Positions 35,309 to 46,456 of a DNA stretch of 64,000 bases are shown in pieces. The notes below the pieces were generated by a model that had not been told where the DNA came from, ran no database searches, and was given only the letters and a program-made list of their open reading frames with translations. Made by a program: the position numbers and the translations under genes. Within the stretch, counting starts at the first letter, position 1, and every line of letters begins with the position of its first letter. This DNA comes from Ailurus styani (taxonomy: Eukaryota > Chordata > Mammalia > Carnivora > Ailuridae): assembly GCA_002007465.1 (NCBI GenBank), contig LNAC01000742.1:353631-417630 (forward strand). The letters are read 5' to 3'.

Positions 35309-36103
35309 TATCCATATACACATATCTATATTATATATATACTGGCACATGGAAACAATTAACATTTTCAATTTTGAATCAACCACCATAAGATAGAATT
35401 TGCTTTATATTCAAGAGTTAGCTATTGTGGTTAGTTTAATGAATATAAAATGAGCTCTGTTTAAATATTCCACAGCAAAATGTTTTCTAAAGTTGTAATA
35501 ACAGCCAAACACTTTCCAAATACATGCCTTCCAGCATGTAGCCAAATTTTAATGACCTATCATACCATGATCTCTCTAAGAAGCACTAAAGATGTCAGGA
35601 TAAATAAAATGAAACCTCTATTTCTAGTGACTTAGAATCCTGTGGATTAGGTATGCACACAAAGAAGCATCTTAAAACCATCCAGTGTTACATGGCCAAC
35701 TATGATGAATTAATAAAAAAATGGAAGGGATGAGAGGTTATTAATTTGCTTCTAGACTGGGTAAAATTAGAGCGAAATCCCATTTGAACTAGGTCTTAAA
35801 ATTTTAAGTTGGAAATCTGTACACTTTTAGGTTTGTTCCAATATCTAAGGTATTCTTCTTCTCTCAGAGCAATCCCTTCTAGCAATTTCTTTCAGAGTTG
35901 ACTGCTTGCTAGGCTCGTGATACAGATTACCATATAGCACTTCCCTTTCTCTGTAGTTCGAAAAGTCTCTTTACCACTCCCTGAATTGTTTTCTGGATCC
36001 CATATCTTCCCCTTTCTTGGTTTACATCGCATTCTACTCTATACCACCTAGATGCTTTGTAAGGAAGAATACTGAGAGGTGATATTTTTTAATTTTTTAA
36101 TCT
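35309..36103. other. Single-copy DNA, nothing confidently recognised
   Basis: An AT-rich start (TATATATA near 35330), then ordinary sequence. The right end may belong to the T-rich ancient repeat at 36300. Confidence 0.4.
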
Positions 36104-36124
36104 GTTGTTGTTGTTGTTGTTGTT
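36104..36124. repeat. (GTT)7 microsatellite
   Basis: Seven GTT units at the tail of the adjacent minus-strand SINE, probably derived from an A-rich tail (AAC)n. Confidence 0.9.
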
Positions 36125-36293
36125 AAGAGAGAGATGGGGAGGAGCAGAGAGATAATCCCAAGTAGACTCCATGACCAGCACAGAGCCTGATGCAGGGCTC
36201 AATGCCACAACCCTGAGTCAAAATCAAGAGTCTAATTTGACTTGAGCCCAAATCAAGAGTCTGACATAACCGACTGAGCCACGCAGATGTGCT
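36125..36293 (-). mobile_element. Old SINEC element with an internal repeat
   Basis: Minus-strand old SINE: GA-rich block, 'GACTCCATGACCAGCACAGA', then 'CCGACTGAGCCACGCAGATG'. The phrase AAATCAAGAGTCT occurs twice (about 36222 and 36251), an internal duplication of about 29 bp. Confidence 0.8.
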
Positions 36294-36299
36294 GGGAGG

Positions 36300-37260
36300 C
36301 AAATTTTTGCAGTGTTTTGGACTTAATGTGTCAATAGTCAACCTTTATATTGGATTATTATTTGGCTGGGTATAGAATTCATTTTTTTTTTAAGATTTTA
36401 TTTCTTTATTTGACAGACAGAGAGAGAACAAGCAGCAGGGAGCTGCAGGCAGACGGAGAGGGAGAAGCAGGCTCCCTGCTGAGCAGGGAGCCCAATGTGG
36501 GACTCGATCCCAGGACCCCAAGAACATGACCTGAACTGAAGGCAGCTGCTTAACCGACTGAGCCACCCAGGAGCCCCTGGGTATAGAATTGTTGAAGAAA
36601 AATCATTATACATGAAAATTTGAAGGAATTTATTTTATATCTAGCCTATAATGTTTCCATGGAAAGACATTATAAGTCCCTAGTATACCTACTGTGTATG
36701 TGCTATGTTTTGTTTTTATGGAAACTTTTAAAATCTTTCTTTCACTCACAAAGTTTAGAAATTAATAATAATGTGCCTATAATTCACTCCTCTCCCCCCA
36801 CTCCTGCCCAATTTACTATGCTTGGAAACTGGGACCAAATCTGGATACCATGTTCTTTACTCTTCACTTCTAAAAAAAAATAATTGCTCTTTTTTTTTCC
36901 CATGATATTTTTCTGTTTTTGGAACTGCTATCCAACATTGCATCTTATAGATGGATTCTACATATTTTTAATTTTTTCCCCACTGTCCATATTTATACCT
37001 TTTCAACTTTCTATCACCTTTAATTTTATATTTCAAGGTCCTATCTTGAAATTTTATTTTGCTCCTCATGTTTTTAATTCTTAAGACTTCTTTCTTGTTT
37101 AATTTTTTTATATTTCTCATTTTGTTTCAGAGATGCAATATATTCTTTTATTTCTTTCAGAATAATAACTGATTGCTTTCTTGATATGTTCTTTTGTCTC
37201 TGAAATTCTTCATTTTCTCTGAGTTTCCTTTCATTTGCGTTCTTAATACCGGAGGTTTTC
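36300..37260 (-). mobile_element. T-rich ancient dispersed repeat, unnamed
   Basis: Excluding the SINE at 36380-36576, the sequence resembles a long T-rich mammalian interspersed repeat: 'GGAACTGCTATCCAACATTG' where that family has 'ggaactcctattattcggatg', and 'AGATGCAATATATTCTTTTA' near 37130. The identification is from memory. Orientation and family are uncertain. Confidence 0.35.
36380..36576 (-). mobile_element. SINEC element, intermediate age
   Basis: Minus-strand copy ending 'GCTTAACCGACTGAGCCACC' then CAGGAGCCC. A perfect 14-bp target duplication, CTGGGTATAGAATT, lies at 36366-36379 and 36577-36590. Confidence 0.96.
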
Positions 37261-38172
37261 CTTAACTTATGGAGAAGTAAAGCACTGAATAAGTTGACTC
37301 AACACTGCCTACCTTTGCAGGAAGTGTCCAGTTAATGGGACTCACAGAAATACAAATCCAACTTTCAGACTAGAAACATTCAACATTCAAGTATGTGAAG
37401 GTCTTTCATCTGAGTTTTTTCTGTTCAGTGTTTCACCGAAGCATGTAAGTGGTACCAATACTTCTGTTCAAGTGGAGTAAAAGAGTGAAGCATGATCTCT
37501 TTCTTCACATATTTTCATCCCCTGTTTGTCCAACATGTCAACAGCCTCCTATGACTATGGGAGACAAGTCCAAACATTCCTTGATCCCATACTTCTATAT
37601 TTTTAAAGTATACTCTATTTTTTAAAACTATAGGCTCCTATTTAAAAATACTGATCGTTAAAAAGAGAATTTTAAGGTGATTTTAATGATAAATATTAAC
37701 TTAAAATTAAACTATATGGCTATATGGTATATGGCATCATCTCTACTCCTAAAAATAATCTATTTATGTATAACTAGTCTCTTATCTACTGTAACACATC
37801 CTCAATTTTTTTCTGGAAAATTCCCCTATATTCACATTCTTATTCTTGCAATTTATATCATATTGCTCTCATTTCTCTCCCAATGGAAATCAAATCCCTC
37901 TTAATAAAGGCTATATTAAAAGAGAGGGCCTAATTAAAAGTAGGCCAAACATCTCAATTCAGATTTCAATGACCCCATTATGAACTGTAAGATCAAATCT
38001 TAAGAAATGTTCATATTCTGCATTAGGCTGTTGACAGTCTAAAAAATACACCTTTTTACCTTTTTTTGCCTCTGAGCTAACAAGATTTAAAAAATACTGA
38101 TTGAGCTTTCTTTTCCTTTTTAAAACTGATTTAATATGAACTGTAACAAGCTATGCAGTGAAATTAAAATTA
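37261..38172. other. Single-copy AT-rich DNA, nothing recognised
   Basis: No repeat or gene recognised. A 75-codon open frame at 37677-37904 has no recognisable domain. Confidence 0.45.
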
Positions 38173-38182
38173 AGAAGCATAG

Positions 38183-38390
38183 GGCGCCTGGGTGGCTCAG
38201 TGGGTTAAAGCCTCTGCCTTCGGCTCAGGTCATGATCTCAGGGTCCTGGGATTGAGCCCTGCTTCGGGCTCCCTTCTCGGCAGGGAGCCTACTTCCTCCT
38301 CTCTCTGCCTGCCTCTCTGCCTACTTGTAATCTCTCTCTGTGTCAAATAAATAAATAAAATCTTAAAACAACAACAACAACAACAAAACA
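38183..38390 (+). mobile_element. Young mustelid-type SINEC element with (CAA)n tail
   Basis: Full-length copy, head GGCGCCTGGGTGGCTCAGTG and 'GGGTTAAAGCCTCTGCC'. After AAATAAATAAAATCTT the tail has become a (CAA)6 microsatellite at 38368-38386. Flanking AGAAGCATA / AGAAGCAAA is a short imperfect target duplication. Confidence 0.95.
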
Positions 38391-38400
38391 CAGAAGCAAA

Positions 38401-38974
38401 GAGCCAGTGAAGGCATTGGATAAGGGCTCAGGAACACGAAGCATATCAATAAATAAGACAGGTAGATAAACGAAGTTGACTAAAGCCAGAGTGACAGAGA
38501 AAACTGGAGGGCCGACATAAGGGCTATCAAGAAACAATACTGAAACATTAAAAATTTCTAAGGCACTGTGAATGAGAACAAGACAAAGACTGAAAGTGAA
38601 CATTGCAGGGCTGGACTTATTCCATGTCTGGATTGCTACATGTTGCAAAATTTTTAATTCATATGAAAGTCTAGATTTTTAGCTTTTCTTCATAATATGT
38701 GAGATCAGGCAATGCTTACCCATTTCTAAATGACAGCAATCATTCAGACCTAGGAAGCAGATGTTCCCTCCAGACACTTTATTGGTGTCCCCACCACTCA
38801 CACAGTGTGGGCATTCCCTTACACTTACACACCTGGCCCCCTTCACTTAGTATTGTGCCTGCCTAGTACGTACAGGTCATTGCATTTGCTGTGCCTTGTA
38901 TGAGACATTTTCACAGGCAGAAGAAATCACCTGAAAGGTTAAATGCAGGAAAGTGTCAGCAAGTATTTAAAAAT
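38401..38974. other. Single-copy DNA, nothing recognised
   Basis: A 101-codon minus-strand open frame at 38343-38648 has hydrophobic stretches. It starts inside single-copy sequence and ends in the SINE tail, has no recognised domain, and is taken as chance. Confidence 0.45.
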
Positions 38975-39080
38975 ATAAGCCAGACATTATCACTCCTCTG
39001 CTCACAAGACTCCACTGGTGCTAAATCTTACTCTGAGTAGAAACCGAAGGCCCTGCAATATCAATACTACCCTAGCAACC
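38975..39080 (+). mobile_element. L2-like fragment
   Basis: 'TATCACTCCTCTGCTCACAA', 'GACTCCACTGGTGCTAAATC' and 'CCGAAGGCCCTGCAATATCA' follow the L2 order 'gtcactcctctgctcaaaaccctccaatgg...aaggccctgca'. Confidence 0.55.
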
Positions 39081-40637
39081 AGGCCAGAAAATTAGTCTTG
39101 AGTCCAGTGACCCTCTCAATAATCTTAATATAAACATGTATTTCATATGAAGGGATGCAAAGTCACTGTGGAAAACTTTAAAAATAGAAAACATGTAAAA
39201 GAAAAAAATACTGATAATTCCACAGTCTAAAATAATCACCATGCTGGTTTTTAATGCACATATCTTTTTGTTATTCTGCTTTTTAAAACTTAATAATAAT
39301 GATGATGCAAACCAATCTACCATGTCATTAAAAGTTTTTAACATCATCTTTGTTTTGTAGCTGTCATATATTGCCTTATATCATAATTTAATTATTGTCC
39401 AATGTTTGGGTACTCAGTTTCCAAAGCAGTAGATTATAAATACTACCATCATAAAAGTATTAACATCTCAGATTATTTTTATAAGAGGAATTGCATGAAA
39501 AAGAACTGTGAACCAATTCATTTAACAATGGAGACAGGTAAAGCAACTTACATATTCTAGCAATGTGTATCTTAAACCTTAATCTAATCAGCATTGGATA
39601 TTTTTATTTAAAAATATTTAATTATTTGATTTTTTGAAACCACTGAGTCAACTACTTTTGTGTCATCTGTCATTTATTTCATTTAAGGTGATTGGTATAC
39701 ACCAAAAAATTTTAATTTATAGATTCAAATATAAGTCAAATACTTAACTACTTTGTTATGATTTCTTCCTTTGCTTTTTATGATAAAAAGTAGCACTGCC
39801 AGATAAGCCAGATAAGACCAGATAGTCCATAAATTTCTTGAGAAATTATAGTTGTTTATTAATATTATCTATTATTGTTTATAATTATGTATTATTTATT
39901 ATATATGTTTATTATTAATAACTCATGAAGACTTCTGAAACTTCATCTGATACATGGTAGGAGATGAGTTTCTAAACTAACTTTTTTTCCTGCCAATTAC
40001 ATTGTGTAGTGCATTGCACAACTGAAAGAAAGTTATCAATATAAATAACATTAAAATAATTTAATGTTCTGACTTTATTTTCTTAGGTTTAATTTCAGTC
40101 TTTGGGCCACCCTGATTACTATCAGCATTTATATAATAGTTTGTCTTCAAGGATATTCCTGAGTTGGGGGTAAAACAAGATAAGATAAAATGACTTCAGG
40201 TAAAACAGGCTTCGTTAATGGCACACTTTAAGTACTTCTTTATCATCAAAGTGTTTAAAATATCACTTTCAAGTGATCCTTTTGAAAGATGGTTGAGGTT
40301 CAGTAAAGATGTAAGTGACCCATAATGGGTTCAGGGAACAGAGCTTCACCTGTTAAAGTCTTGAATAGAAAGACACCCATTTGAGTTAATGGGTTCCCCA
40401 TCTGGGTTCCCCAACTACCCTGCCTAGTGATTTCTTCCTTAAATCCTTGTCAGCCTTGACAGTGGAAGTTGCCTCACTTGACTGACAAAAACCTCCCAGT
40501 AACTTCCTACTATTGAACCTGCCTGCCTTCTCTAGGTCTTCTTTATATTATCTGTGCCTATTTCTTTCTCCTAGAAACAACTCTTCAATCCAGCTGTCAC
40601 ACCAGACATAAAGGCATAGTTTCCTAGGACCAGCTTA
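39081..40637. other. 1.5 kb of AT-rich single-copy DNA
   Basis: 39860-39920 is TTA/TAT-rich low complexity. Nothing else recognised. Confidence 0.45.
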
Positions 40638-40655
40638 AGAATATGGCACTTGTCA

Positions 40656-41134
40656 GATGAACACCGAGGGGGAGGGTGGCAAACCAGAAAACAGGCTCCT
40701 ACATACAGAGAACAAGCTAAGGGTTGCTGGAGGGGAGTTGGGGGGGGATGGGTTAAGTAGGTTATGAGGATTAAGGAGGGTACTTGTGATGAGCACTGGG
40801 TGTTGTGTGTAAATTACCTGAAACTAATATTGCATTGTATGTTAACTAACTGGAATTTATTTTTTTTTATTTTTTTTTTTAAAGATTTTATTTATTTATT
40901 TGACACAGAGAGAGAGATTACAAGTAGGCAGAGAGGCAGGCAGAGAGACAGGGAGAGGAGGAAGCAGGCTCCCTGCTGAGCAGAGAGCCCGATGTGGGCC
41001 TCGATCCCAGGACGCTGAGATCATGACCTGAGCCGAAAGCAGAGGCTTTAACCCACTGAGCCACCCAGGCGCCCTAACTAACTGGAATTTAAATAAAAAC
41101 CTGAGAGGGGAAAAAAGCCTATGGGGGGAAAAAA
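40656..41134 (+). mobile_element. 5'-truncated carnivore L1 3' end, split by a SINE
   Basis: L1 3' UTR with 'TAAGGGTTGCTGGAGGGGAG', a G-run, 'GTGATGAGCACTGGGTGTTG' and 'TGGAATTTAAATAAAAACCT', then an A/G-rich end. An 18-bp target duplication with two mismatches flanks the whole element: AGAATATGGCACTTGTCA at 40638-40655 and AGAATACGGTACTTGTCA at 41135-41152. About 260 bp of L1 remain after excluding the SINE and its duplicated target. Confidence 0.92.
40860..41074 (-). mobile_element. Young mustelid-type SINEC element inside an L1
   Basis: Complete minus-strand copy. A perfect 17-bp target duplication, TAACTAACTGGAATTTA, lies at 40843-40859 and 41075-41091, and this target is itself the L1 3' end. 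The SINE is therefore younger than this L1 insertion. Confidence 0.97.
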
Positions 41135-41152
41135 AGAATACGGTACTTGTCA

Positions 41153-41571
41153 ATAGCTTCATTTGACATGGATAGCTATAGAATCTCTCCTGAATTAAAC
41201 TAAAATAAATTCTAAAGTGTACTAATCTAGTACCTAGTTTGATCATGCCCTGATTGTTGTTGCTTTGGTATAATTACAGTTATTTACAGGGCCATAAGGC
41301 CAATCTGAATCTAGTTTACTTCTATAATGAATTTTCTGATCTTGGATTTGTAATTTAAAAAGAAAAAACAAAGAAAAAAATCTTGAAAAAGAAAAGCACT
41401 TTTGAGTAAAAGTGGTAAAAGAAATAGAGGGCTCCATCCTTTATTTGCTTTGAAAATGAGCTGGTTAATTGTATGTGTGATATATGTTAAATGTTTAACA
41501 CAGTTCTATAACTATATTAGATATATAATGACTCAAAAACCAGAACTGATGCAAATTTCCTAGAAATTTTG
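41153..41571. other. Single-copy DNA, nothing recognised
   Basis: No feature recognised. Confidence 0.5.
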
Positions 41572-42027
41572 ATGGTTAATTTTGTGTGTCAACTTGACTG
41601 GGCCACAGAGTGCCCAGATAATTAGTTAAACATTGTTCTGGGTGTGTCTGTGAAGGTGTTTCTGGATGAGAGTCACATTTGAATCAGTAGAATAAGTGAA
41701 GCAGTTTGCCCTTTCCAATGTTAGTGGGCTTCATCTGATCCATGGAAGGCCTAAATAGAAGAAAACAGAATTTGTTCTCTCTGCCTTACTGTCTCCAAAG
41801 TGGGACATTTTCCCCCTCCTGCTCTTGGACTCAGACTCCAACTGGAACTTACACCATCTGCTCTCCTACTTGATGACTGCAGATGCTGGGACTTCTCAAC
41901 TTCCAGAACTGTATGAGCCAATTCCTCATTATATATATTCTATTGGTTCCATAATATACAAAATTCATATATTATGTTATATATTTTATTGGTTCTGTTT
42001 CACTGGAGAACCCAGACTAATAGAGTG
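41572..42027 (-). mobile_element. Ancient LTR-like dispersed repeat
   Basis: Full-length-looking member of a common mammalian repeat. The plus strand starts 'TTGATGGTTAATTTTGTGTG' and has 'TCAACTTGACTGGGCCACAG', 'GTTTCTGGATGAGAGTCACA' and 'TGACTGCAGATGCTGGGACT'. It ends 'TGGTTCTGTTTCACTGGAGA' with ACCCAGACTAATA. An inverted sister copy lies at 51062-51480. The TG...CA ends suggest an LTR. Name not committed. Confidence 0.75.
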
Positions 42028-42384
42028 AATAATAATTCAACATGATAGTTTATTAAAAAAAATAATAACCAAGAGAAAAATGCGTAGTTATTTCTCACAG
42101 AGTCCTTGATTCTGTGGTTACAAATGTAGCAGTCATGAAATGTGTTTTTCCATCTATATAAATGTTCCAAGAAATTGGAATTTTCTCACTTAAGTACCAA
42201 TAGATTGTACTTAACTTAAAATATGTTCTCCAAAAAGTTTTTTGGAAACACATTTATCTTTAGAACTTTGCATACAAAATATATCATAGATACTTCCTTC
42301 TTACTTAGTGTCACCACTTTGCCCACACAATAATGAACTGATATGCAATGTGACTTGCTCTGAGCTGAAGAATCAAGTGGTGTC
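42028..42384. other. Single-copy AT-rich DNA, nothing recognised
   Basis: No feature recognised. Confidence 0.5.
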
Positions 42385-42500
42385 ATTACAAGAGTTTAGG
42401 TTCTGTGTGCAGACAATCCTTGGTTCTAAGTCCAAATCCACCTGTGTAATTTAGGAAGTCACTTGTTTCTGAAATGACCCAGTTTTCCCTTCAGAATTAT
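42385..42500 (+). mobile_element. MIR relic, 5' half
   Basis: 'AAGAGTTTAGGTTCTGTGTG', 'TCTAAGTCCAAATCCACCTG', 'GGAAGTCACTTGTTTCTGAA' and 'ATGACCCAGTTTTCCCTTCA' follow MIR order. Confidence 0.65.
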
Positions 42501-42504
42501 CGAA

Positions 42505-42666
42505 ATTATTCATCCTACAAAACTCAAATTTTGTACCCTTTAATGAACAACTCCCATCATTTCCCCCAACTCCCAGCATCTGGCAACCATCATTCTACTC
42601 TCTGCTTTTATAAGTTCCACTTTTTCAGATCCCACCTATAAGGAAGATCACATAGTATTTCTTTTC

Positions 42667-42713
<47 letters not shown>

Positions 42714-43276
42714 TTTGACACAGAGAGATAGATCAGATCACAAGTAGGCAGAGAGGCAGACAGAGAGAGAGGAGGAAGCAGGCTCCCCACTGAGCAGGGA
42801 GCCCGATGCGGGGCTCGATCCCAGGACCCTGAGATCATGACCTGAGCCGAAAGCAGAGGCTTTAACCCGCTGAGCCACCCAGGCGCCCTCACATAGTATT
42901 TCTGTGTCTAGCTTATTTCACTTAGTACAATATCCTCAAGGTTCACCCATGTTGTCACATGGCAAGATTTCCTTTTTAAGAAGAATATATTCCTAACAAT
43001 ATTCATTGTGTATATATTACACATTTTCTTATTCATTCATCTGCTAACAGATGTTTAGGTTGTTTCCACATCATGACTATTATAAATAACGCTGCAATAA
43101 ACATAAGAATGTAATCTCTCCAAAATACTAATTTCAACAGTTCCGGAGGTGGGATTATTGGATCACATGGTGTTTTATTTTTTAAGAACTCCCAAGTAGT
43201 TTTCCATAGTGCTGTACCAATTTACATTCCTACCAACAGCGTACAAGGGTTCCCTTTTCTCTACATCTTCACCAAC
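42505..43276 (-). mobile_element. L1 3' segment, half of an inverted L1
   Basis: Antisense L1 ORF2 end and 3' UTR: 'CATTCTACTCTCTGCTTTTA', 'CTCAAGGTTCACCCATGTTG', 'TTTAGGTTGTTTCCACATCA', 'GATTATTGGATCACATGGTG', 'TTTACATTCCTACCAACAGC', ending 'CTACATCTTCACCAAC'. It meets a sense ORF2 segment at 43276/43277. A poly-T start (the A-tail complement) is not visible on the left, so the 3' tip seems lost. A SINE interrupts it. Confidence 0.88.
42663..42888 (-). mobile_element. Young mustelid-type SINEC element with expanded (TTTA)n tail
   Basis: Minus-strand copy with a tail complement that is a TTTA run of about 50 bp (42667-42716). A perfect 15-bp target duplication, TCACATAGTATTTCT, lies at 42648-42662 and 42889-42903, inside L1 sequence. 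Confidence 0.97.
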
Positions 43277-44291
43277 AAACTATCTGAAATGGAAATTAAG
43301 AAAAAAAATCCATTTGCAATAGTAAATAAAAAAGTATAAAGTACTTAGAAATAAACTTTACAAGTGTTGAATGATTTATGTACTGAAAATTATAAAACAT
43401 TAATGAAGGAAATTAAAGGAGATATATATAAATATAAAGATAGCTCTTGTTCATTAACTGAAAGAATATTATTAAAATGTCCATACTACATACAGTGCTC
43501 TACAGAGTCAATATGATCCCTATCAAAATCTCAATGGCATCCTTTACGGAAACAGAAAAACAACCTTAAAATTCATCTGGAGCCACAAAAGACACAGAAT
43601 AGCCAAAGAAATCTTCAACACGAACAGACCTGGAAGCATCACACTTCCAGATTTCAAAATATATTACAAAGTCACAGTAATCAAAACAGTATTGTACTGC
43701 CATAAAGGCAGATATACTCACCAATGGGACAAAATAGAAAGCCCAGAAAAAATACACATTTACAGTCAATGGATCTTAGATAAATATAGCAAGAATACAC
43801 AATGGGGAAAGGATAGACCCTTCAATAAATAGTGTTGGAAAAACTGAATAACTACATGCAAAAGAATGAAACTGTCCCCTTATCTCACACCATATATAAA
43901 AATCAACTCAAAATGGAGCAAATACTTAGACATAAGATCTGAAACTGTAAACCAATCAAAGAAAACAGGAGAAAGGTTCTTGACATTGGTCTGGGCAATA
44001 ACTCTTTTAGATACGACATCCAAAGCACAGGTAACAAAAGCAAAAATAGACAAGTGAGACTGAATCAAACTGATAAGCACACCATAGAAACAATCAACAG
44101 AGTGAAAGGGCAACCAACAAAATGGGAGAAAATATTTGCAAACTATATATCTGATAAGGACTCAATCTCCGAAATACATAAGGAACTCAAACAACTCAAT
44201 ATCAATCGATCAATAACTAAATTAAAAAACAGGCTAAAAACTTGAATATTTATACAAAGAAAACATACCAATGTTAGCAGGTACATGAAAA
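43277..44291 (+). mobile_element. L1 ORF2 segment in opposite orientation
   Basis: Sense ORF2 text from 'CTATCTGAAATGGAAATTAA' through 'AAATGTCCATACTACATACA', 'GAGCCACAAAAGACACAGAA', 'CAGATTTCAAAATATATTAC', 'ACACAATGGGGAAAGGATAG' and 'AACTATATATCTGATAAGGA' to 'TAGCAGGTACATGAAAAG'. It encodes the C-terminal part of the reverse transcriptase protein in broken frames (for example a frame with QPTKWEKIFANYISDKDS). It ends just upstream, in L1 order, of where the antisense segment at 43276 begins. Confidence 0.9.
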
Positions 44292-44303
44292 GATTTTTCT
44301 TTT

Positions 44304-44506
44304 TTTTTTATTTTAAAGATTTTATTTATTTATTTGACACGGAGAAAGAGAGAGATTACAAGTAGGCAGAGAGGCAGGCAGAGAGAGAGGAGGAAGCAGG
44401 CTCCCCACTGAGCAGGGAGCCTGATGGGGGGCTGGATCCCAGGACACTGAGATCATGACCTGAGCTGGAGGCAGAGGCTTAACTCTCTGAGTCACCCAGG
44501 CGCTCC
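44304..44506 (-). mobile_element. Young mustelid-type SINEC element
   Basis: Minus-strand copy ending GTCACCCAGGCGCTCC. A perfect 14-bp target duplication, AAGATTTTTCTTTT, lies at 44290-44303 and 44507-44520, at the right boundary of the L1 segment. Confidence 0.95.
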
Positions 44507-44689
44507 AAGATTTTTCTTTTCTTTTTGTTGCACTCTTTTTTCCTCCTCTTATATTTACCTGACAACAATGTACCTATCAAGAATATTTTTCATTTTTTTT
44601 TCTGGCATTTCTTTAAGTGTTTTGATGATGCCTTTCTTTTGAATGTATCCTCAAGTTGTTGTTTAGTAGTTTGAAAATAATGTTGACTC

Positions 44690-45075
44690 CTTGCTTATTA
44701 GACCCATCATGATCAGTACAGACTTAGGTTTCAAATGGAAGGATTCACTAATGCTGGAAGATAGGGTTGATAATTTTTGCCAATAAATATGTGAGCAGAA
44801 GTAGCAATTCTAGTCCATAAGAAGCAGGTGTGACTTCTCTGCAAGCTTCCCCCTTTCTCTGGTTGGATGCAAAGGCACCATATTCCAAAGGGATGCAGAG
44901 ACTTAAAGGAAGGAATATGAATCCTAGTATCACCTTCTGAAGGAAAGACAGCCAAAAACCAGAAACTCCTCTACTGAACTGTTACATGAGCAAAAAATAA
45001 AATTTTATATGTTCGGCCACTAAAACTTTGCAGCTTGTTTCAACACAAATGTTACCCAAACTACTATCAATCTCA
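44690..45075 (+). mobile_element. Ancient dispersed repeat, probably LTR-derived
   Basis: 'ATTCTAGTCCATAAGAAGCA', 'ACTGTTACATGAGCAAAAAA' then TAAAATTTTATATG and 'CACTAAAACTTTGCAGCTTG' resemble the end of a common mammalian repeat ('actgttacatgagcgagaaataaac...gccactgagattttgggg'). Family not committed. Confidence 0.4.
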
Positions 45076-45469
45076 GGGATATCTTCTTGTAGACTTGAAT
45101 ATTTTCATAGTTATCTAACAAATATTTCATTTTATACAAGTGCCTCCTATGTGAAAGTTAGAGAATCCCAGGATAAATATTTAAAGAAGGTTCATGGGAA
45201 ATGTAAAACTCTTAACAATGAATTAAACTGGGATATACATTTAAAACAAATGGAGTTAAGAAAAGCTATTACTTGCATTTGTGTGCCGAACACCAAAACA
45301 CCTGCCGGGTAGGTTCCTGGACAACTTGAAATAATATCCTTTTGAAATAGTTTTTATTATTATAATGTTTCTTTGATTTTGTTATTAGAATTAGTAGCCT
45401 TATTATTTTAATTTGCTAATTCTAGATTTTAACTCAATCCTGGAATTAATGGAGTGTTAAAATTGTTAT
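45076..45469. other. Single-copy DNA, nothing recognised
   Basis: A 94-codon open frame at 45028-45312 begins in the adjacent relic and has no recognisable domain. Confidence 0.45.
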
Positions 45470-45484
45470 AATACTAACAATCTT

Positions 45485-45687
45485 TTTTTTTAATTTTTAA
45501 AAATTTATTTATTTATTTGACACAGAGAGAGAGATCACAAATAGGCAGAGAGGCAGGCAGAGAGAGAGAGGAGGAAGCAGGCTCTCCACTGAGCAGGGAG
45601 CCCGATGCGGGCCTCGATCCCAGGACCCTGAGATCATGACCTGAGCCGAAGGCAGAGGCTTTAACCCACTGAGCCACCCAGGCGCCC
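45485..45687 (-). mobile_element. Young mustelid-type SINEC element
   Basis: Minus-strand copy ending GAGCCACCCAGGCGCCC. A perfect 15-bp target duplication, AATACTAACAATCTT, lies at 45688-45702 with its left copy at 45470-45484. Confidence 0.97.
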
Positions 45688-45702
45688 AATACTAACAATC
45701 TT

Positions 45703-46213
45703 GCATATTAAAAATCACAATAAAATTAATGAAATGAGAAATTCATAAAAAGGATAGAGTCAAAACGTGTTAGATTCAACAGGAAGGTATCCTAAAAATA
45801 ATGGTCTGACCCTGGATATATTCCCCAATCTCCTATCTTTTACTCCACTTAACCTTCCTCTGAGCACACTCGCACTCCAAATGAATTTAACCTTTCTTTG
45901 CTTAAACCGCAGTTTTTATTGTGTATACTAACTTCCACATGTTCTACAGCAGGGGTGCCAGGGGGGTGGAATAGCCATGCTTTTGGGTTCTTCTTACTGA
46001 GAGTGGTGGGCTTGTTAGGCAATGGAGGAGGGTATGGCCCCTCTAAAGAGAGCGTGTGCTTCAGGCTCCAGGCAAAGCTTTGTGGGAATGCTGGTCTAGT
46101 GTTTCTGAATCTTTTGATATTTTTTTTTCCAGAAAAAATAACAATCCAGAGCTACATGTGAAATGAACTTAATTTCTGAAACACTGGGAGGCAAACAAAA
46201 TACACTATGGACA
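45703..46213. other. Single-copy DNA, nothing recognised
   Basis: No repeat recognised. An 87-codon plus-strand open frame at 45898-46161 is glycine- and leucine-rich without a recognisable domain. Confidence 0.45.
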
Positions 46214-46229
46214 CAGCCCTCACTGTTTT

Positions 46230-46440
46230 TTTTTGTTTTTTTTTTTAAAGATTTTATTTATTTATATGACAGAGAGAGAGAGATTACAAGTAGGCAGAGA
46301 GGCAGGCAGAGAGAGAGGAGAGAGGAGGAAGCAGGCTCCCCGCTGAGCAGAGAGCCCGATGCGGGCCTCGATCCCAGGACCCTAGGATCGTGACCTGAGC
46401 CGAAGGCAGAGGCTTTAACCCACTGAGCCACCCAGGCGCC
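46230..46440 (-). mobile_element. Young mustelid-type SINEC element
   Basis: Minus-strand copy. A perfect 16-bp target duplication, CAGCCCTCACTGTTTT, lies at 46214-46229 and 46441-46456. Confidence 0.97.
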
Positions 46441-46456
46441 CAGCCCTCACTGTTTT

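Noticed and set aside
38343..38648. 101-codon hydrophobic minus-strand open frame that looks membrane-like
   Set aside because: It terminates inside a SINE tail and its valine run is the (CAA)n microsatellite read in antisense. No supporting evidence of a gene.
43866..44245. Two plus-strand open frames resembling reverse-transcriptase C-terminus
   Set aside because: They are decayed L1 ORF2 inside an inverted, truncated copy. Not functional genes.
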